A DNA stretch of 59,136 bases from Cytobacillus firmus. Lineage in GTDB: Bacteria; Bacillota; Bacilli; Bacillales; Cytobacillaceae. The first letter of the stretch is position 1; every line of letters starts with the position of its first letter. Shown here piece after piece: positions 46,466 through 56,619 of the stretch. The notes beneath the pieces are model-generated. The model was not told where the DNA came from. It saw only the letters and a program-made list of their open reading frames with translations, and ran no database searches. Made by a program: the position numbers and the translations under genes. Location: contig NZ_JAMBOJ010000030.1 of the NCBI RefSeq assembly GCF_023715565.1, positions 1-59,136 on the forward strand, given 5' to 3'.

Positions 46466-47806
46466 ATGGAAAAAGAAACAATGTTAAGTCAATCTCAACA
46501 GCCTGCATTAAATCCCAATTCCACTTTTAAAAACAAAGTTAAGTTTTTTCTTTTCAGCTCCATTGGCTTATTTATGTTTTTTGTTCCCGTCACTATAGAT
46601 GATAAATCCTCCATCATGCTGGACCATTTCGTCACTGCCATTCAGGGTTTCATACCTTCTGCAGTTCCTTACTATGCTTTGCTTGTTATACTGCTTGGCG
46701 CCATTTATCCTTTCTGGACAAAAACCTGGAACAAAAACAAAGTCAATATCGGATTCTCCATTTTTAAAGTGATTGGATTCATTACCGCCTTCATGATTGT
46801 TTTCGGTTTTGGCCCTGCCTGGCTATTTGACCCGAGCATGGGACCATTTTTGTTTGATAAACTCGTTGTCTCTGTCGGATTGCTTGTCCCAATCGGATCA
46901 GTATTTCTTGCACTGCTCGTCGGGTATGGTTTGCTGGAGTTTTTTGGTGTAATTATGCAGCCGATCATGAAGCCGATCTGGAAAACACCGGGAAAATCAG
47001 CGATTGATGCAGTTGCTTCTTTTGTAGGAAGCTATTCAATCGGGCTGCTCATAACCAACAGGGTATTTAAAGAAGGAAAGTATAATATCAAAGAAGCAGC
47101 CATTATTGCTACAGGCTTCTCAACAGTTTCCGCAACTTTTATGATTGTTGTGGCCAAAACACTGGGATTGATGGAAATCTGGAACACCTATTTTTGGACA
47201 ACGTTTGCTGTCACGTTCATCGTGACAGCGATTACCGTCAGGATTTGGCCGCTTAAATCAATGAGCGAAGACTATTACAATGGCCAGGAGCCTCCAGCTG
47301 AATCCTTCACTGGGAGCCGTCTGCAGGCAGCCTGGAAAGAAGCGATGGATACAGCTGCCCAGTCACCTTCACTATGGAAAAACATCATGGATAATCTAAA
47401 AGACGGCTTTGTTATGACTATGTCCATTTTGCCTTCCATTATGTCTGTTGGTTTATTCGGCCTGGTTCTTGCTGAATTTACCCCTGTGTTTGATTGGCTG
47501 GGATATATTTTTTATCCTTTTACGGCTCTGGTACAGCTTCCTGAACCATTATTGGCAGCCAAGGCAAGTGCAGTGGGAATTGCTGAGATGTTTCTTCCAG
47601 CCTTGCTGGCAGCGGAGGCTGCAATGGTCACAAAATTTGTAATCGGAGTTGTTTCGGTATCAGCCATAATATTCTTTTCAGCACTTGTTCCATGTATTTT
47701 ATCAACAGAAATTCCTATAACCATTCCGCAGCTCCTTGTCATCTGGGCAGAGAGAACCATCCTGACCATACTGATTGCCGCGCCATTAGCCTATTTGCTG
47801 CTTTAA
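46466..47806 (+). CDS. YjiH-family membrane transporter (nucleoside-recognition fold)
   Basis: 446 residues with about nine to ten membrane helices and two gate-type segments (FVGSYSIGLLITNRVFKEG near 185; GIAEMFLPALLAAEAAMVTKFVIG near 370) typical of YjiH/SpoVB-unrelated nucleoside-recognition proteins. Position directly after hutG, 48 bp away and co-oriented, suggests it imports urocanate, histidine or a pathway relative, replacing HutM; that is inference. ATG 46466 is preceded at 8 nt by GAGGGGG; the ATG at 46460 is too close. Terminator follows. Confidence 0.85.
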   Translation: MEKETMLSQSQQPALNPNSTFKNKVKFFLFSSIGLFMFFVPVTIDDKSSIMLDHFVTAIQGFIPSAVPYYALLVILLGAIYPFWTKTWNKNKVNIGFSIFKVIGFITAFMIVFGFGPAWLFDPSMGPFLFDKLVVSVGLLVPIGSVFLALLVGYGLLEFFGVIMQPIMKPIWKTPGKSAIDAVASFVGSYSIGLLITNRVFKEGKYNIKEAAIIATGFSTVSATFMIVVAKTLGLMEIWNTYFWTTFAVTFIVTAITVRIWPLKSMSEDYYNGQEPPAESFTGSRLQAAWKEAMDTAAQSPSLWKNIMDNLKDGFVMTMSILPSIMSVGLFGLVLAEFTPVFDWLGYIFYPFTALVQLPEPLLAAKASAVGIAEMFLPALLAAEAAMVTKFVIGVVSVSAIIFFSALVPCILSTEIPITIPQLLVIWAERTILTILIAAPLAYLLL

Positions 47807-47811
47807 CTGGC

Positions 47812-47842
47812 AATCCCCGCTCACTTCAGCGGGGATTTTTCG
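47812..47842 (+). terminator. hut operon terminator
   Basis: Perfect 10-bp stem AATCCCCGCT/AGCGGGGATT (47812-47821, 47828-47837) plus TTTTT. Confidence 0.93.
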
Positions 47843-47907
47843 CATAGAATTTTCCTCCGCAACCAAACTAACAGAGGAATGAGTCTAAGAATAGCAGGTG
47901 ATGGAAT

Positions 47908-49098
47908 TTGTACAGGCTGTATACACATAATGACCTTGATGGCGTCGGCTGCGGCATTGTGGCCAAAATCGCGTTTGGTAAAGATGTTGAGGTACGCTAT
48001 AACTCTGTAATGGGACTTGATTATCAGATTGAAAAATTACTGGAAAACGAAAAAAATATAAAAGATGATTTCTTAATTATCACAGATTTATCTGTTAATG
48101 ACGAAAATTTGATCCGGCTTGATGATCTGGCAAAAAGCGGCGGTAAAGTCAGATTGATTGACCATCACAAAACAGCTCTTCACTTTAATGATTACAGCTG
48201 GGGAAGAGTGAAGGTGCAATATGAAGATGGCAGGCTCACGGCTGCAACTTCTTTGCTGTATGAGTATCTTCAGGAGCATGAACTGATTGAGCCATCTCAG
48301 TCCCTCGATGAGTTTGTCGAGCTAGTGCGGCAGTACGATACTTGGGAATGGGACAAAAATGAAAATTGGAAGGCAAAAAGTCTGAATGATTTGTTTTTCA
48401 TGGTTTCCATTGATGAATTTGAGGAAAAAATGACTGAAAGAATCATGAACTCTGATACTTTCGAATTTGATGATTTTGAACAAAAACTGCTTGAAATGGA
48501 AGAGGAAAAGATTGAGCGTTACGTAAGACGGAAGAAGCGGGAACTTATCCAAACGTTCATTGGGGAACATTGCGCAGGAATAGTCCATGCAGAGAATTAT
48601 CATTCCGAGCTGGGCAATGAACTTGGTAAAGAGTATCCGCATCTGGACTACATCGCAATCTTAAACCTCGGGGGCAAAAAAATCAGTTTCAGGACAATCC
48701 ATGACCATGTTGATGTATCTGCCGTGGCAGGAAAATATGGAGGGGGAGGACATGCCAAAGCATCGGGCTGTTCAATGGGAAAGGACGCTTTTAAATTATT
48801 TGTTCAAGACATATTTCCCCTGGACCCTTTGAGACAAGATGCCTTCAAAAACAAATACAATAATAAAAACGCCAAGCAGGGATCACTTTACGAAAGTAAA
48901 AAAGGAGACAAATTTTTTATTTTTGCTGAGGAGGACAACAAATGGATCCTTGAAATGAATGGTAAGCCAATGCAGGAACCCTTCCCGGATTTCCAGAAAG
49001 CTGAAAATTTCATTAAAAGAAAATACCAGGCCTGGCTGGTTCATGATGATATTTATGTTGAATTCTTAAAGCGTTTTTATATGAAGGCAAAAAAGTAG
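47908..49098 (+). CDS. nrnB: DHH-family oligoribonuclease NrnB-like
   Basis: 396 residues, matching B. subtilis NrnB (YngD). DHH-DHHA1 phosphoesterase that degrades short RNA oligomers from their 3' ends in the cytosol. Motifs: THNDLDGVGCG near the N terminus, LIITDLSVND near 55, the signature IDHHKT near 85 and the DHHA1 GKYGGGGHAKASGCSMG near 290. The start is TTG 47908 behind GGTGATGG; no in-frame ATG fits. A C-terminal domain of about 80 residues follows DHHA1. Confidence 0.9.
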   Translation: MYRLYTHNDLDGVGCGIVAKIAFGKDVEVRYNSVMGLDYQIEKLLENEKNIKDDFLIITDLSVNDENLIRLDDLAKSGGKVRLIDHHKTALHFNDYSWGRVKVQYEDGRLTAATSLLYEYLQEHELIEPSQSLDEFVELVRQYDTWEWDKNENWKAKSLNDLFFMVSIDEFEEKMTERIMNSDTFEFDDFEQKLLEMEEEKIERYVRRKKRELIQTFIGEHCAGIVHAENYHSELGNELGKEYPHLDYIAILNLGGKKISFRTIHDHVDVSAVAGKYGGGGHAKASGCSMGKDAFKLFVQDIFPLDPLRQDAFKNKYNNKNAKQGSLYESKKGDKFFIFAEEDNKWILEMNGKPMQEPFPDFQKAENFIKRKYQAWLVHDDIYVEFLKRFYMKAKK

Positions 49099-49105
49099 CA
49101 TAAAG

Positions 49106-49130
49106 AGCAGTCCCTTTGGATTGCTTTTTT
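49106..49130 (+). terminator. nrnB terminator
   Basis: AGCAGTCC (49106-49113) pairs with GGATTGCT (49118-49125, one G-U) followed by TTTTTG. Confidence 0.85.
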
Positions 49131-49154
49131 GTTTTTAGTTTCAGGCATTTATCT

Positions 49155-49400
49155 TGAGGACCCGGTCATTACATTCGATTAACTGCTCTTTTTTCATGGA
49201 GCCATGCCTTTTTGAGCGTTATTCCTTCCGATTAACTACCGTTTTTCTTGTAGGACCTCTTAGTTTGGACATTATTCCAGCGGATTAACTACCATTTTTC
49301 TGAAGGGCCAGCCAGTTTGGGCGTTATTCCTCCAGATAACTCCCTTTTTTCTGAGGCCCGGTTCTAATGGCGTTATACCTCCCAATTAAACACCAGCTTT
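49155..49400. repeat. Degenerate tandem repeat, about 52-bp unit
   Basis: Five diverged units with core GTTATTCCnnCGATTAACTnC followed by a T-run and GGnCC. The unit anchor occurs at about 49165, 49218, 49271, 49323 and 49372, giving spacings of 49-53 bp. No gene is seen in 49131-49562. The period resembles that of the 35.3-kb array, but the sequence is unrelated. Confidence 0.75.
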
Positions 49401-49562
49401 ACCAAAAAATTAAATCTCTTATTTCCTTTGATTATCAAACTTCTCAAATTACGGCATGAAATTTTCAATTGTGTAACAATTTATAATTATGATAGGGATA
49501 TGCATGGTTTGTTTGATACAATCAGGATGGGATGATTATCGGTTTGAATTGGATGTGTATTT

Positions 49563-50735
49563 ATGAAGAAATTGGTTGCTATGATCCTGCTTTTATTCAG
49601 TTTTCCTGCTGGAAACGCAGCGGCTGAGGATACAAAAGAGCCTGAAATGATTAGTGAAGCCGCAATTGTAACAGATTCAGAATCAGGGGCAGTTCTTTAT
49701 GCAAAAAATGCGGATAAAAAGATGTACCCGGCCAGTCTGACAAAAATAGCAACAGCCATTTATGCCATTGATAATGGCGACTTGAGTGACCTGGCCACAG
49801 TCAGCAAAAAAGCAGTGGAGACTGAAGGGACACGAGTGTATTTGGAGGAAGGGGAACAGGTGCCCTTAAAAAAACTCGTTCAGGGAATGCTGATTAACTC
49901 AGGAAATGATGCTGCCTGGAGCATTGCTGAGCATTTGGACGGCAATATGGAAGCGTTCTCAGAGAATCTTAATCGCTATCTGAAAGAGAAGGCAGGGTTA
50001 AAAAATACCCACTTTGTTAATCCTCACGGTCTGTACAATGAAAACCACTTTACAACCGCAGCTGATCTTGCGAAATTAACCAATTATGCCTTGAAAAATG
50101 AGACCTTTAGAGAAATTTTCGGCACAAAGGAATTAAAATGGACAGGAAAGTCATGGGACACTACCATCTTTACTCATCACAGGATGCTCAAAGGGGAGGT
50201 TCCATTCGAGGGAGTGACTGGGGGAAAGACCGGGTTCGTTGATGAAGCCAAGCAGACTTTAGCTACTTCTGCCGAATATGATTCAATCAAGTTAACCGCT
50301 ATTGTGTTAAAAGCAGAATATAAGCGGGATATTTATAATGATACAAAAAACCTTTTAAATTATGGACACAGCAACTTTGTAACTGCGGAACTCAGCAGCA
50401 CTGAGGTTTTTCCTTCTGATGGAAAAACCTATACAACTGGCGGAGTAAATATACCCATTACTTTACCTAAAGGGAACTACGAAGAAATTATTACTGCAAA
50501 AGGGAAGCTGCAGATAAAGAATGATAATGGAAGGACCATTCAATCTGTAAAACTTATTGAGGATAAACAGGATGAAGCGGTTTCAAACCAGCTGAAAACA
50601 GCTGAGGAGCCTGAAAAAGAAACAACGGGGTACTATGGGAAAGCTGGACTGACCCTTTTGTTCTTTGGAATCTTTATAATTGTTTTAAGAAAAAATCTTA
50701 AAGCAAAAGCACGAAGAAGGAAAAGACGGGTTTAA
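49563..50735 (+). CDS. D-alanyl-D-alanine carboxypeptidase (DacF/PBP5-type)
   Basis: 390 residues. Signal peptide (about 1-21), then a serine peptidase S11 domain: SxxK is Ser58-Lys61 (PASLTKIATA), SGN in INSGNDAAW near 117 and KTG in GGKTGFVDEA near 220. A C-terminal beta domain and a membrane anchor near the end (LTLLFFGIFIIVLRK) complete the low-molecular-weight PBP architecture. It trims pentapeptide side chains of peptidoglycan, in vegetative or spore cortex synthesis. The ribosome binding site is weak (GGATGTG). A terminator overlaps the stop. Confidence 0.93.
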   Translation: MKKLVAMILLLFSFPAGNAAAEDTKEPEMISEAAIVTDSESGAVLYAKNADKKMYPASLTKIATAIYAIDNGDLSDLATVSKKAVETEGTRVYLEEGEQVPLKKLVQGMLINSGNDAAWSIAEHLDGNMEAFSENLNRYLKEKAGLKNTHFVNPHGLYNENHFTTAADLAKLTNYALKNETFREIFGTKELKWTGKSWDTTIFTHHRMLKGEVPFEGVTGGKTGFVDEAKQTLATSAEYDSIKLTAIVLKAEYKRDIYNDTKNLLNYGHSNFVTAELSSTEVFPSDGKTYTTGGVNIPITLPKGNYEEIITAKGKLQIKNDNGRTIQSVKLIEDKQDEAVSNQLKTAEEPEKETTGYYGKAGLTLLFFGIFIIVLRKNLKAKARRRKRRV

Positions 50736-50751
50736 AGCCCGTCTTTTTTTT
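50722..50751 (+). terminator. Intrinsic terminator
   Basis: AAAAGACGGG/CCCGTCTTTT stem (50722-50731, 50739-50748) containing the stop codon in its loop, with T-run. Confidence 0.92.
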
Positions 50752-50802
50752 ACATTGAAAAAGACTAAAGAAGTTATCTTTAGTCTTAGGCTCACTATTC
50801 GA

Positions 50803-51048
50803 TTACTGCATTCTTTGCTCCACCTGCCGGCATACCTCATCAGCTGAAAGGCCGCTTGCTTCAATGACAGAACCTTTTGTAGATACATCCTGCATACCCA
50901 TCACATTTGAATCAACACCGCTTACAACACAGCATGAACAGTTCTCAGCATCATGCGCCGACTTCAAGTCAACCACATCATATCCTTTTTGGCGAAGCGC
51001 TTCAGAAACATTTGTTAAGGATTGTTCAACAGCTACTCTTTTCGTCAA
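50803..51048 (-). CDS. ykuS: YkuS-family (UPF0180) protein
   Basis: 81 residues, exactly the length of B. subtilis YkuS. Starts [20 protein letters not shown], and the middle has [19 protein letters not shown] with a Cys-x-Cys-Cys cluster. TTG 51048 is 6-7 nt after GGAGGTG; a GTG three codons earlier is inside that site. Function unknown; small soluble alpha/beta protein. Divergent from yuzL. Confidence 0.88.
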   Translation of the reverse strand: MTKRVAVEQSLTNVSEALRQKGYDVVDLKSAHDAENCSCCVVSGVDSNVMGMQDVSTKGSVIEASGLSADEVCRQVEQRMQ

Positions 51049-51152
51049 TGTTAACACCTCCTCCGTTTGTTAGATTGGCTTTTGTAATCCATTTTTATTC
51101 CACGGATAAAAATAGCCTTAACACGAAAAAGTAAGAAAGGAGGTGTTTAACT

Positions 51153-51290
51153 ATGACCAAACGCAAAAAAGACCCTTCAAAGGCCGGATTAAGTTCTCCA
51201 AACGTCGAAGGGCAAGGGACAACCAACATGGAAACAGGGAGCAGAACAGCTTCCTCTGCACGCCATAAAAAGAAAAAACAAGATTTATAA
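51153..51290 (+). CDS. yuzL: YuzL-family small protein
   Basis: 45 residues, very basic: MTKRKKDPSKAGLSSPNVEG, then GTTNMETGSR and a lysine-rich tail. This matches the YuzL family as I recall it (short, KRKKDPSK start, VEGQGTT core). AAGGAGGTGTTTAACT precedes ATG 51153. Probably spore-associated; function unknown. Confidence 0.85.
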   Translation: MTKRKKDPSKAGLSSPNVEGQGTTNMETGSRTASSARHKKKKQDL

Positions 51291-51299
51291 CAAACTAAA

Positions 51300-51322
51300 A
51301 GCAGGAGGCTGAACCTCCTGCT
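51300..51322. terminator. Bidirectional terminator
   Basis: Perfect 9-bp AGCAGGAGG/CCTCCTGCT stem between the convergent yuzL and ykpA; T-rich flanks on both strands are short. Confidence 0.8.
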
Positions 51323-51330
51323 ATTACTCT

Positions 51331-52986
<1,656 letters not shown>

Positions 52987-53129
52987 TTATAACACTTTCA
53001 GCGCATAATCGCGAATTCTTGTTCTTATCACGTAACTTCTAAGGTAAAAGTTTAGAGAATTAACAGGAAGCAGAAGGAAAAAGTCGAATACATAAAGATT
53101 ATAAAAGGATGAGAGGAAGTGCAGTAATT

Positions 53130-53582
53130 ATGGAATCTCTTTTAAATACAGAGGTGAAGTTAAAACCTTTCAAGTTCACCATTGAAAGGGGAAAAATCAA
53201 AGAATTTGCGATGGCAATTGGCGACAAAAACCCTATTTATTATGATGCTGACACTGCTAGAAAAGAGGGGTATCGTGACATTCCCATCCCGCCAACATTT
53301 CCTACAGCCATTGAGATGTGGGGAGGCATGGATTTCGAAACCCTAATTGAGCTATTCGGACTTGACCCTCTCAAGGTTCTTCACGGGGGCCAGGAATATC
53401 GCTATATAGGAGAAATTTGTGCTGGCGATACAGTAACCGCGATCCCGAAAGTAATTTCTTCTTTTGAAAAGAGGAACCTGCGATTTATTACAATTGGTAT
53501 TCAGTACAAAAACCATGATGGAGAAGATGTTCTCTATGCAGAATCCACCATTATTGAAAGAGGGGGAAGCAAAAATGAGTGA
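53130..53582 (+). CDS. MaoC-like dehydratase, N-terminal-type subunit (HadA-like)
   Basis: 150 residues with hot-dog fold signatures of the FAS1/MaoC N-terminal dehydratase family: FTIERGKIKEFAMAIGDKNPIYYD at the start and IPPTFPTAI, LHGGQEYRYIGEICAGDTVT in the middle. This subtype usually lacks a complete catalytic dyad and pairs with a MaoC partner, here the next gene, whose start overlaps by 8 bp. The reaction is likely hydration/dehydration of acyl-CoA or acyl-ACP. ATG 53130 was chosen over 53109, where the ribosome binding site abuts the ATG; spacing for 53130 is long, so the start is uncertain. Confidence 0.85.
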   Translation: MESLLNTEVKLKPFKFTIERGKIKEFAMAIGDKNPIYYDADTARKEGYRDIPIPPTFPTAIEMWGGMDFETLIELFGLDPLKVLHGGQEYRYIGEICAGDTVTAIPKVISSFEKRNLRFITIGIQYKNHDGEDVLYAESTIIERGGSKNE

Positions 53583-53961
53583 GCTGAAAATGATTCATAA
53601 ACCAGAAATCACACATACACAGCTGGTCAAGTATGCAGGAGCATCCGGAGATTTCAATCCGATTCATACAGTAGTCCCTATAGGAGAAAAGGCCGGATTG
53701 GATGGAGTGATCGCCCACGGGATGCTTATCATGGGAATGGCAGGCGAAGCACTGGCTGAGTGGTTTCCAAGAAAGGACCTGAGAAGGTTCAAAGTGCGCT
53801 TCAGCAAAATGACACGGCCCGGCGAGAAACTGACAATAGAAGGGAGGGTGACAGGAGAGAAATGGGAAGAGGACGAAAAAAGGCTGACCGGAGAAGTATC
53901 AGTTAAAAATGAAGCTGGTGAGCAAAAGCTTTCCGGCAGGTTCGAATTCAAAATTGAATAA
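53575..53961 (+). CDS. MaoC-like dehydratase, catalytic subunit (HadB-like)
   Basis: 128 residues. The R-hydratase motif GASGDFNPIHTVVP supplies the catalytic Asp and His, followed by IAHGMLIMGMAGEAL and a hot-dog strand FKVRFSKMTRPGEKLT. It would complete the active site of the preceding subunit as a heterodimer, like mycobacterial HadAB. AGAGGGGGAAGC is the ribosome binding site for ATG 53575 inside the previous gene. The penicillin-acylase-family gene follows 17 bp later, so all three may be cotranscribed. Confidence 0.87.
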   Translation: MSELKMIHKPEITHTQLVKYAGASGDFNPIHTVVPIGEKAGLDGVIAHGMLIMGMAGEALAEWFPRKDLRRFKVRFSKMTRPGEKLTIEGRVTGEKWEEDEKRLTGEVSVKNEAGEQKLSGRFEFKIE

Positions 53962-53978
53962 TAAAGGAAGGAATGTCT

Positions 53979-56348
53979 ATGGAAGGCAATATCGGGATCA
54001 AGCATCGGCCAAAAGCAAAGTGGAAGAAGTACTCGCTTTGGAGCATTGCTATCATATTAGTGCTGCTGGCTGCTGCCTTTTTCATTATGTATGGTTTATT
54101 GTCACGCTCTCTGCCTAAAACAGAGGGAGTAATCAAAATAAGTTCCCTATCTGAGGAAGTAAAGGTCAATCGCGATAACAGCGGAGTCCCGCACCTGATT
54201 GCTGCCAATGAAAGGGACCTTTTTATTGCCCAAGGCTTTGTCCAGGCACAGGACCGCCTTTTTCAGATGGATTTAAGCAGGCGTCAGGCATCGGGAAGAT
54301 TGAGTGAAGTAATAGGAGAGGCTACTGTTGAAAATGATAAATATTTTAGAACCCTTGGTTTGAGAAGAGCTGCAGAAGCATCCTATGAAGCATATTCCTC
54401 AGATGCAAAACAGATTTTAAGCTGGTATGCGGAAGGAGTTAATCTTTATATAAAAGAAGTTATAGAAAATGGAAAAATCCCTGTTGAATTTTCCATACTC
54501 GGCTATGAACCGGAAGAATGGTCTCCTGTGGATTCGCTTACTATTGGCAAATACATGGCATATGATCTTGGCGGACACTGGGAAAGCCAGGCATTCCGCT
54601 ATTATCTCCTTCAGCATTTTCCGGAAGATAAAGCATATGATTTATTCCCCTCCTATCCGGAAGAAGCCCCATACATAATAGGAAAGCACGACTTAAATAT
54701 AGAAAAAAGCTTTGCATCTGTCATTACGCCTCCTGAATATAACGGAAGCAATAACTGGGTGGCAGCCGGCAGTAAAACAGCATCCGGAAAGCCTATTTTG
54801 GCTGATGACCCTCATTTATCACTGAGCACACCTTCGATCTGGTATCAGATGCACCTGGAGTCCCCTGAAATGAATGTCAGCGGTGTCATTTTTGCAGGAA
54901 TCCCAGGCATCATACTCGGTCACAATGAAGATATTGCATGGGGAGTAACCAATACAGGACCAGATGTTCAGGATTTGTATATTGAAAAAAGGAATCCTGC
55001 CAACATAAATGAGTTTCTATTCAATGAAAAGTGGGAAAAGGCTGAAGTAATAGATGAACCAATTAAGGTAAAAGGCAAAGAGCCAATTAGCTATAAAGTA
55101 ACGATTACACGCCACGGACCTGTGATTTCGGAATTTGCAGGAGACAGCGGAAAGGATACCGTTCTTTCCTTGCAATGGACAGCACTTCAGCCATCAAAAG
55201 AGCTGGAGGCCATTCTAAAAATGAATAAAGCTTCAAACTGGAATCAGTTTGAACGAGCATTGGAGTTATTCCACACACCTGTCCAAAACTTTGTATTTGC
55301 TTCTCCTGATGGAACAATAGCTTATAAGGCTAATGGTAAAATCCCAATCAGAAAGAAGGGAGACGGATTGCTGCCGGTGCCCGGCTGGTCTGATGAATAT
55401 GAGTGGAAAGGCTACATCCCTTATGAACAGCTTCCTAAAACTGTCAATCCCGAAGAAGGCTATATCTCAACAGCAAACAATAAGGTGATGGATGACAGCT
55501 ACCCTTACCACATCAGTCATGATTGGGCCCAGCCATATCGGCAAATGCGCATTCAGGAATTTCTGAAAAGCAAGGATAATCTTACAGCTGAAGATATGAT
55601 GTCACTGCAAATGGATCAAATAAACCTGCAGGCAAAGGAATTCCTACCGATTTTCCTGTCCGGAATAAAAGAACCATCAACCGCTCTTGAAAAGGATGCT
55701 TTAACGATCCTGAGTAAATGGGATTATATTGACAGCAAGGATGAGGCAGCCCCTCTCATTTTCAATCTTTGGATGAAAAGCATAGCCGATGTACTTTTTG
55801 AAGATCAGATATCACCCCAAATGAGGAAGCTCTTCAAAGGCCAAAAGCAAACAGTGGATGAATTATTGAGAAATGCAGCAAATGGACGGGAAAGCATTTG
55901 GATTGAAGAAAAGGGAGGATTGCAGGAAGTCCTTTCCCAATCATTGAGTATAGCGGTAATAGAAGCCGAAAATCTTCAAGGAAGCAGTCCGACTAAGTGG
56001 AAATGGGGTAACTATCATCAATTAGCTTTTTCCCACCCGCTTTCGAATGTAAAACCTTTAAACTATTTGTTTAATAGAGAAGGACGAATTCCTGTTGGCG
56101 GCAGCTCAGTCACTGTGCAGGCGGCAGCAAACAAAGACGATGGCACTGTGAATCATGGAGGATCCTGGAGATTTGTGGTTGATACACAAAACATGAACAC
56201 CGCCTACCATCTGGTAGGACCGGGGCAGTCCGGACATCCCTTAAGCCAGTGGTACCACGATCAGATGAATGACTGGGCAGAAGGTAACTATCATAAAACA
56301 TCCCTCACTGAAGAAAAAAACAGTTATACACTTTTATTAAAACCTTGA
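53979..56348 (+). CDS. Penicillin-acylase-family Ntn hydrolase
   Basis: 789 residues. A membrane anchor at about 18-40 precedes the alpha-chain region (VKVNRDNSGVPHLIAANERD; GFVQAQDRLFQMDLSRRQASGRLSE). The nucleophile is Ser257 (259 counting from the ATG at 53973) in NGSNNWVAAGSKTASGKPILADDPH. It would become the N-terminal residue of the beta chain after self-cleavage; the spacer before it is short. Substrate may be acyl-amides, including acyl-homoserine lactones or penicillins. ATG 53979 is about 8 nt after GGAAGGA. The neighbouring acyl hydratases hint at acyl-amide breakdown, which is inference. Confidence 0.9.
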   Translation: MEGNIGIKHRPKAKWKKYSLWSIAIILVLLAAAFFIMYGLLSRSLPKTEGVIKISSLSEEVKVNRDNSGVPHLIAANERDLFIAQGFVQAQDRLFQMDLSRRQASGRLSEVIGEATVENDKYFRTLGLRRAAEASYEAYSSDAKQILSWYAEGVNLYIKEVIENGKIPVEFSILGYEPEEWSPVDSLTIGKYMAYDLGGHWESQAFRYYLLQHFPEDKAYDLFPSYPEEAPYIIGKHDLNIEKSFASVITPPEYNGSNNWVAAGSKTASGKPILADDPHLSLSTPSIWYQMHLESPEMNVSGVIFAGIPGIILGHNEDIAWGVTNTGPDVQDLYIEKRNPANINEFLFNEKWEKAEVIDEPIKVKGKEPISYKVTITRHGPVISEFAGDSGKDTVLSLQWTALQPSKELEAILKMNKASNWNQFERALELFHTPVQNFVFASPDGTIAYKANGKIPIRKKGDGLLPVPGWSDEYEWKGYIPYEQLPKTVNPEEGYISTANNKVMDDSYPYHISHDWAQPYRQMRIQEFLKSKDNLTAEDMMSLQMDQINLQAKEFLPIFLSGIKEPSTALEKDALTILSKWDYIDSKDEAAPLIFNLWMKSIADVLFEDQISPQMRKLFKGQKQTVDELLRNAANGRESIWIEEKGGLQEVLSQSLSIAVIEAENLQGSSPTKWKWGNYHQLAFSHPLSNVKPLNYLFNREGRIPVGGSSVTVQAAANKDDGTVNHGGSWRFVVDTQNMNTAYHLVGPGQSGHPLSQWYHDQMNDWAEGNYHKTSLTEEKNSYTLLLKP

Positions 56349-56440
56349 AAAAGTATAAAATGTTTCTTTTTGTTCATAGTTTTTTCATAAATTTCATGTA
56401 AAATATTAATCATACAGGCAGGGAAAAAGGAGTTTTTTAG

Positions 56441-56575
56441 ATGGCTAAAAAACAGCTGGTTGATTTAGTAAACCGATTAAAGAAATCCGGTATTAAAGTA
56501 AGCTTCTCTAAACCAAGATCAAAAACTTTAATACTCATTGACCAAAACAAAAATTTATCTTCTTCTACGAACTAG
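56441..56575 (+). CDS. Small basic hypothetical protein, 44 aa
   Basis: ATG 56441 with AAAAAGGAG 8 nt upstream. MAKKQLVDLVNRLKKSGIKV, then a Lys/Ser-rich stretch and LILIDQNKN. Not recognised. Its own promoter-like upstream sequence and a strong terminator at 56581 support a separate transcript. Confidence 0.6.
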   Translation: MAKKQLVDLVNRLKKSGIKVSFSKPRSKTLILIDQNKNLSSSTN

Positions 56576-56580
56576 GTTAA

Positions 56581-56619
56581 AAAAAATGGCGGACCCTAAA
56601 ATCCGTCATTTTTTTTTGT
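56581..56619. terminator. Bidirectional terminator
   Basis: AAATGGCGGA (56584-56593) pairs with TCCGTCATTT (56602-56611, one G-U) and a long T-run, between the 44-aa gene and the convergent Sco gene. Confidence 0.9.
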
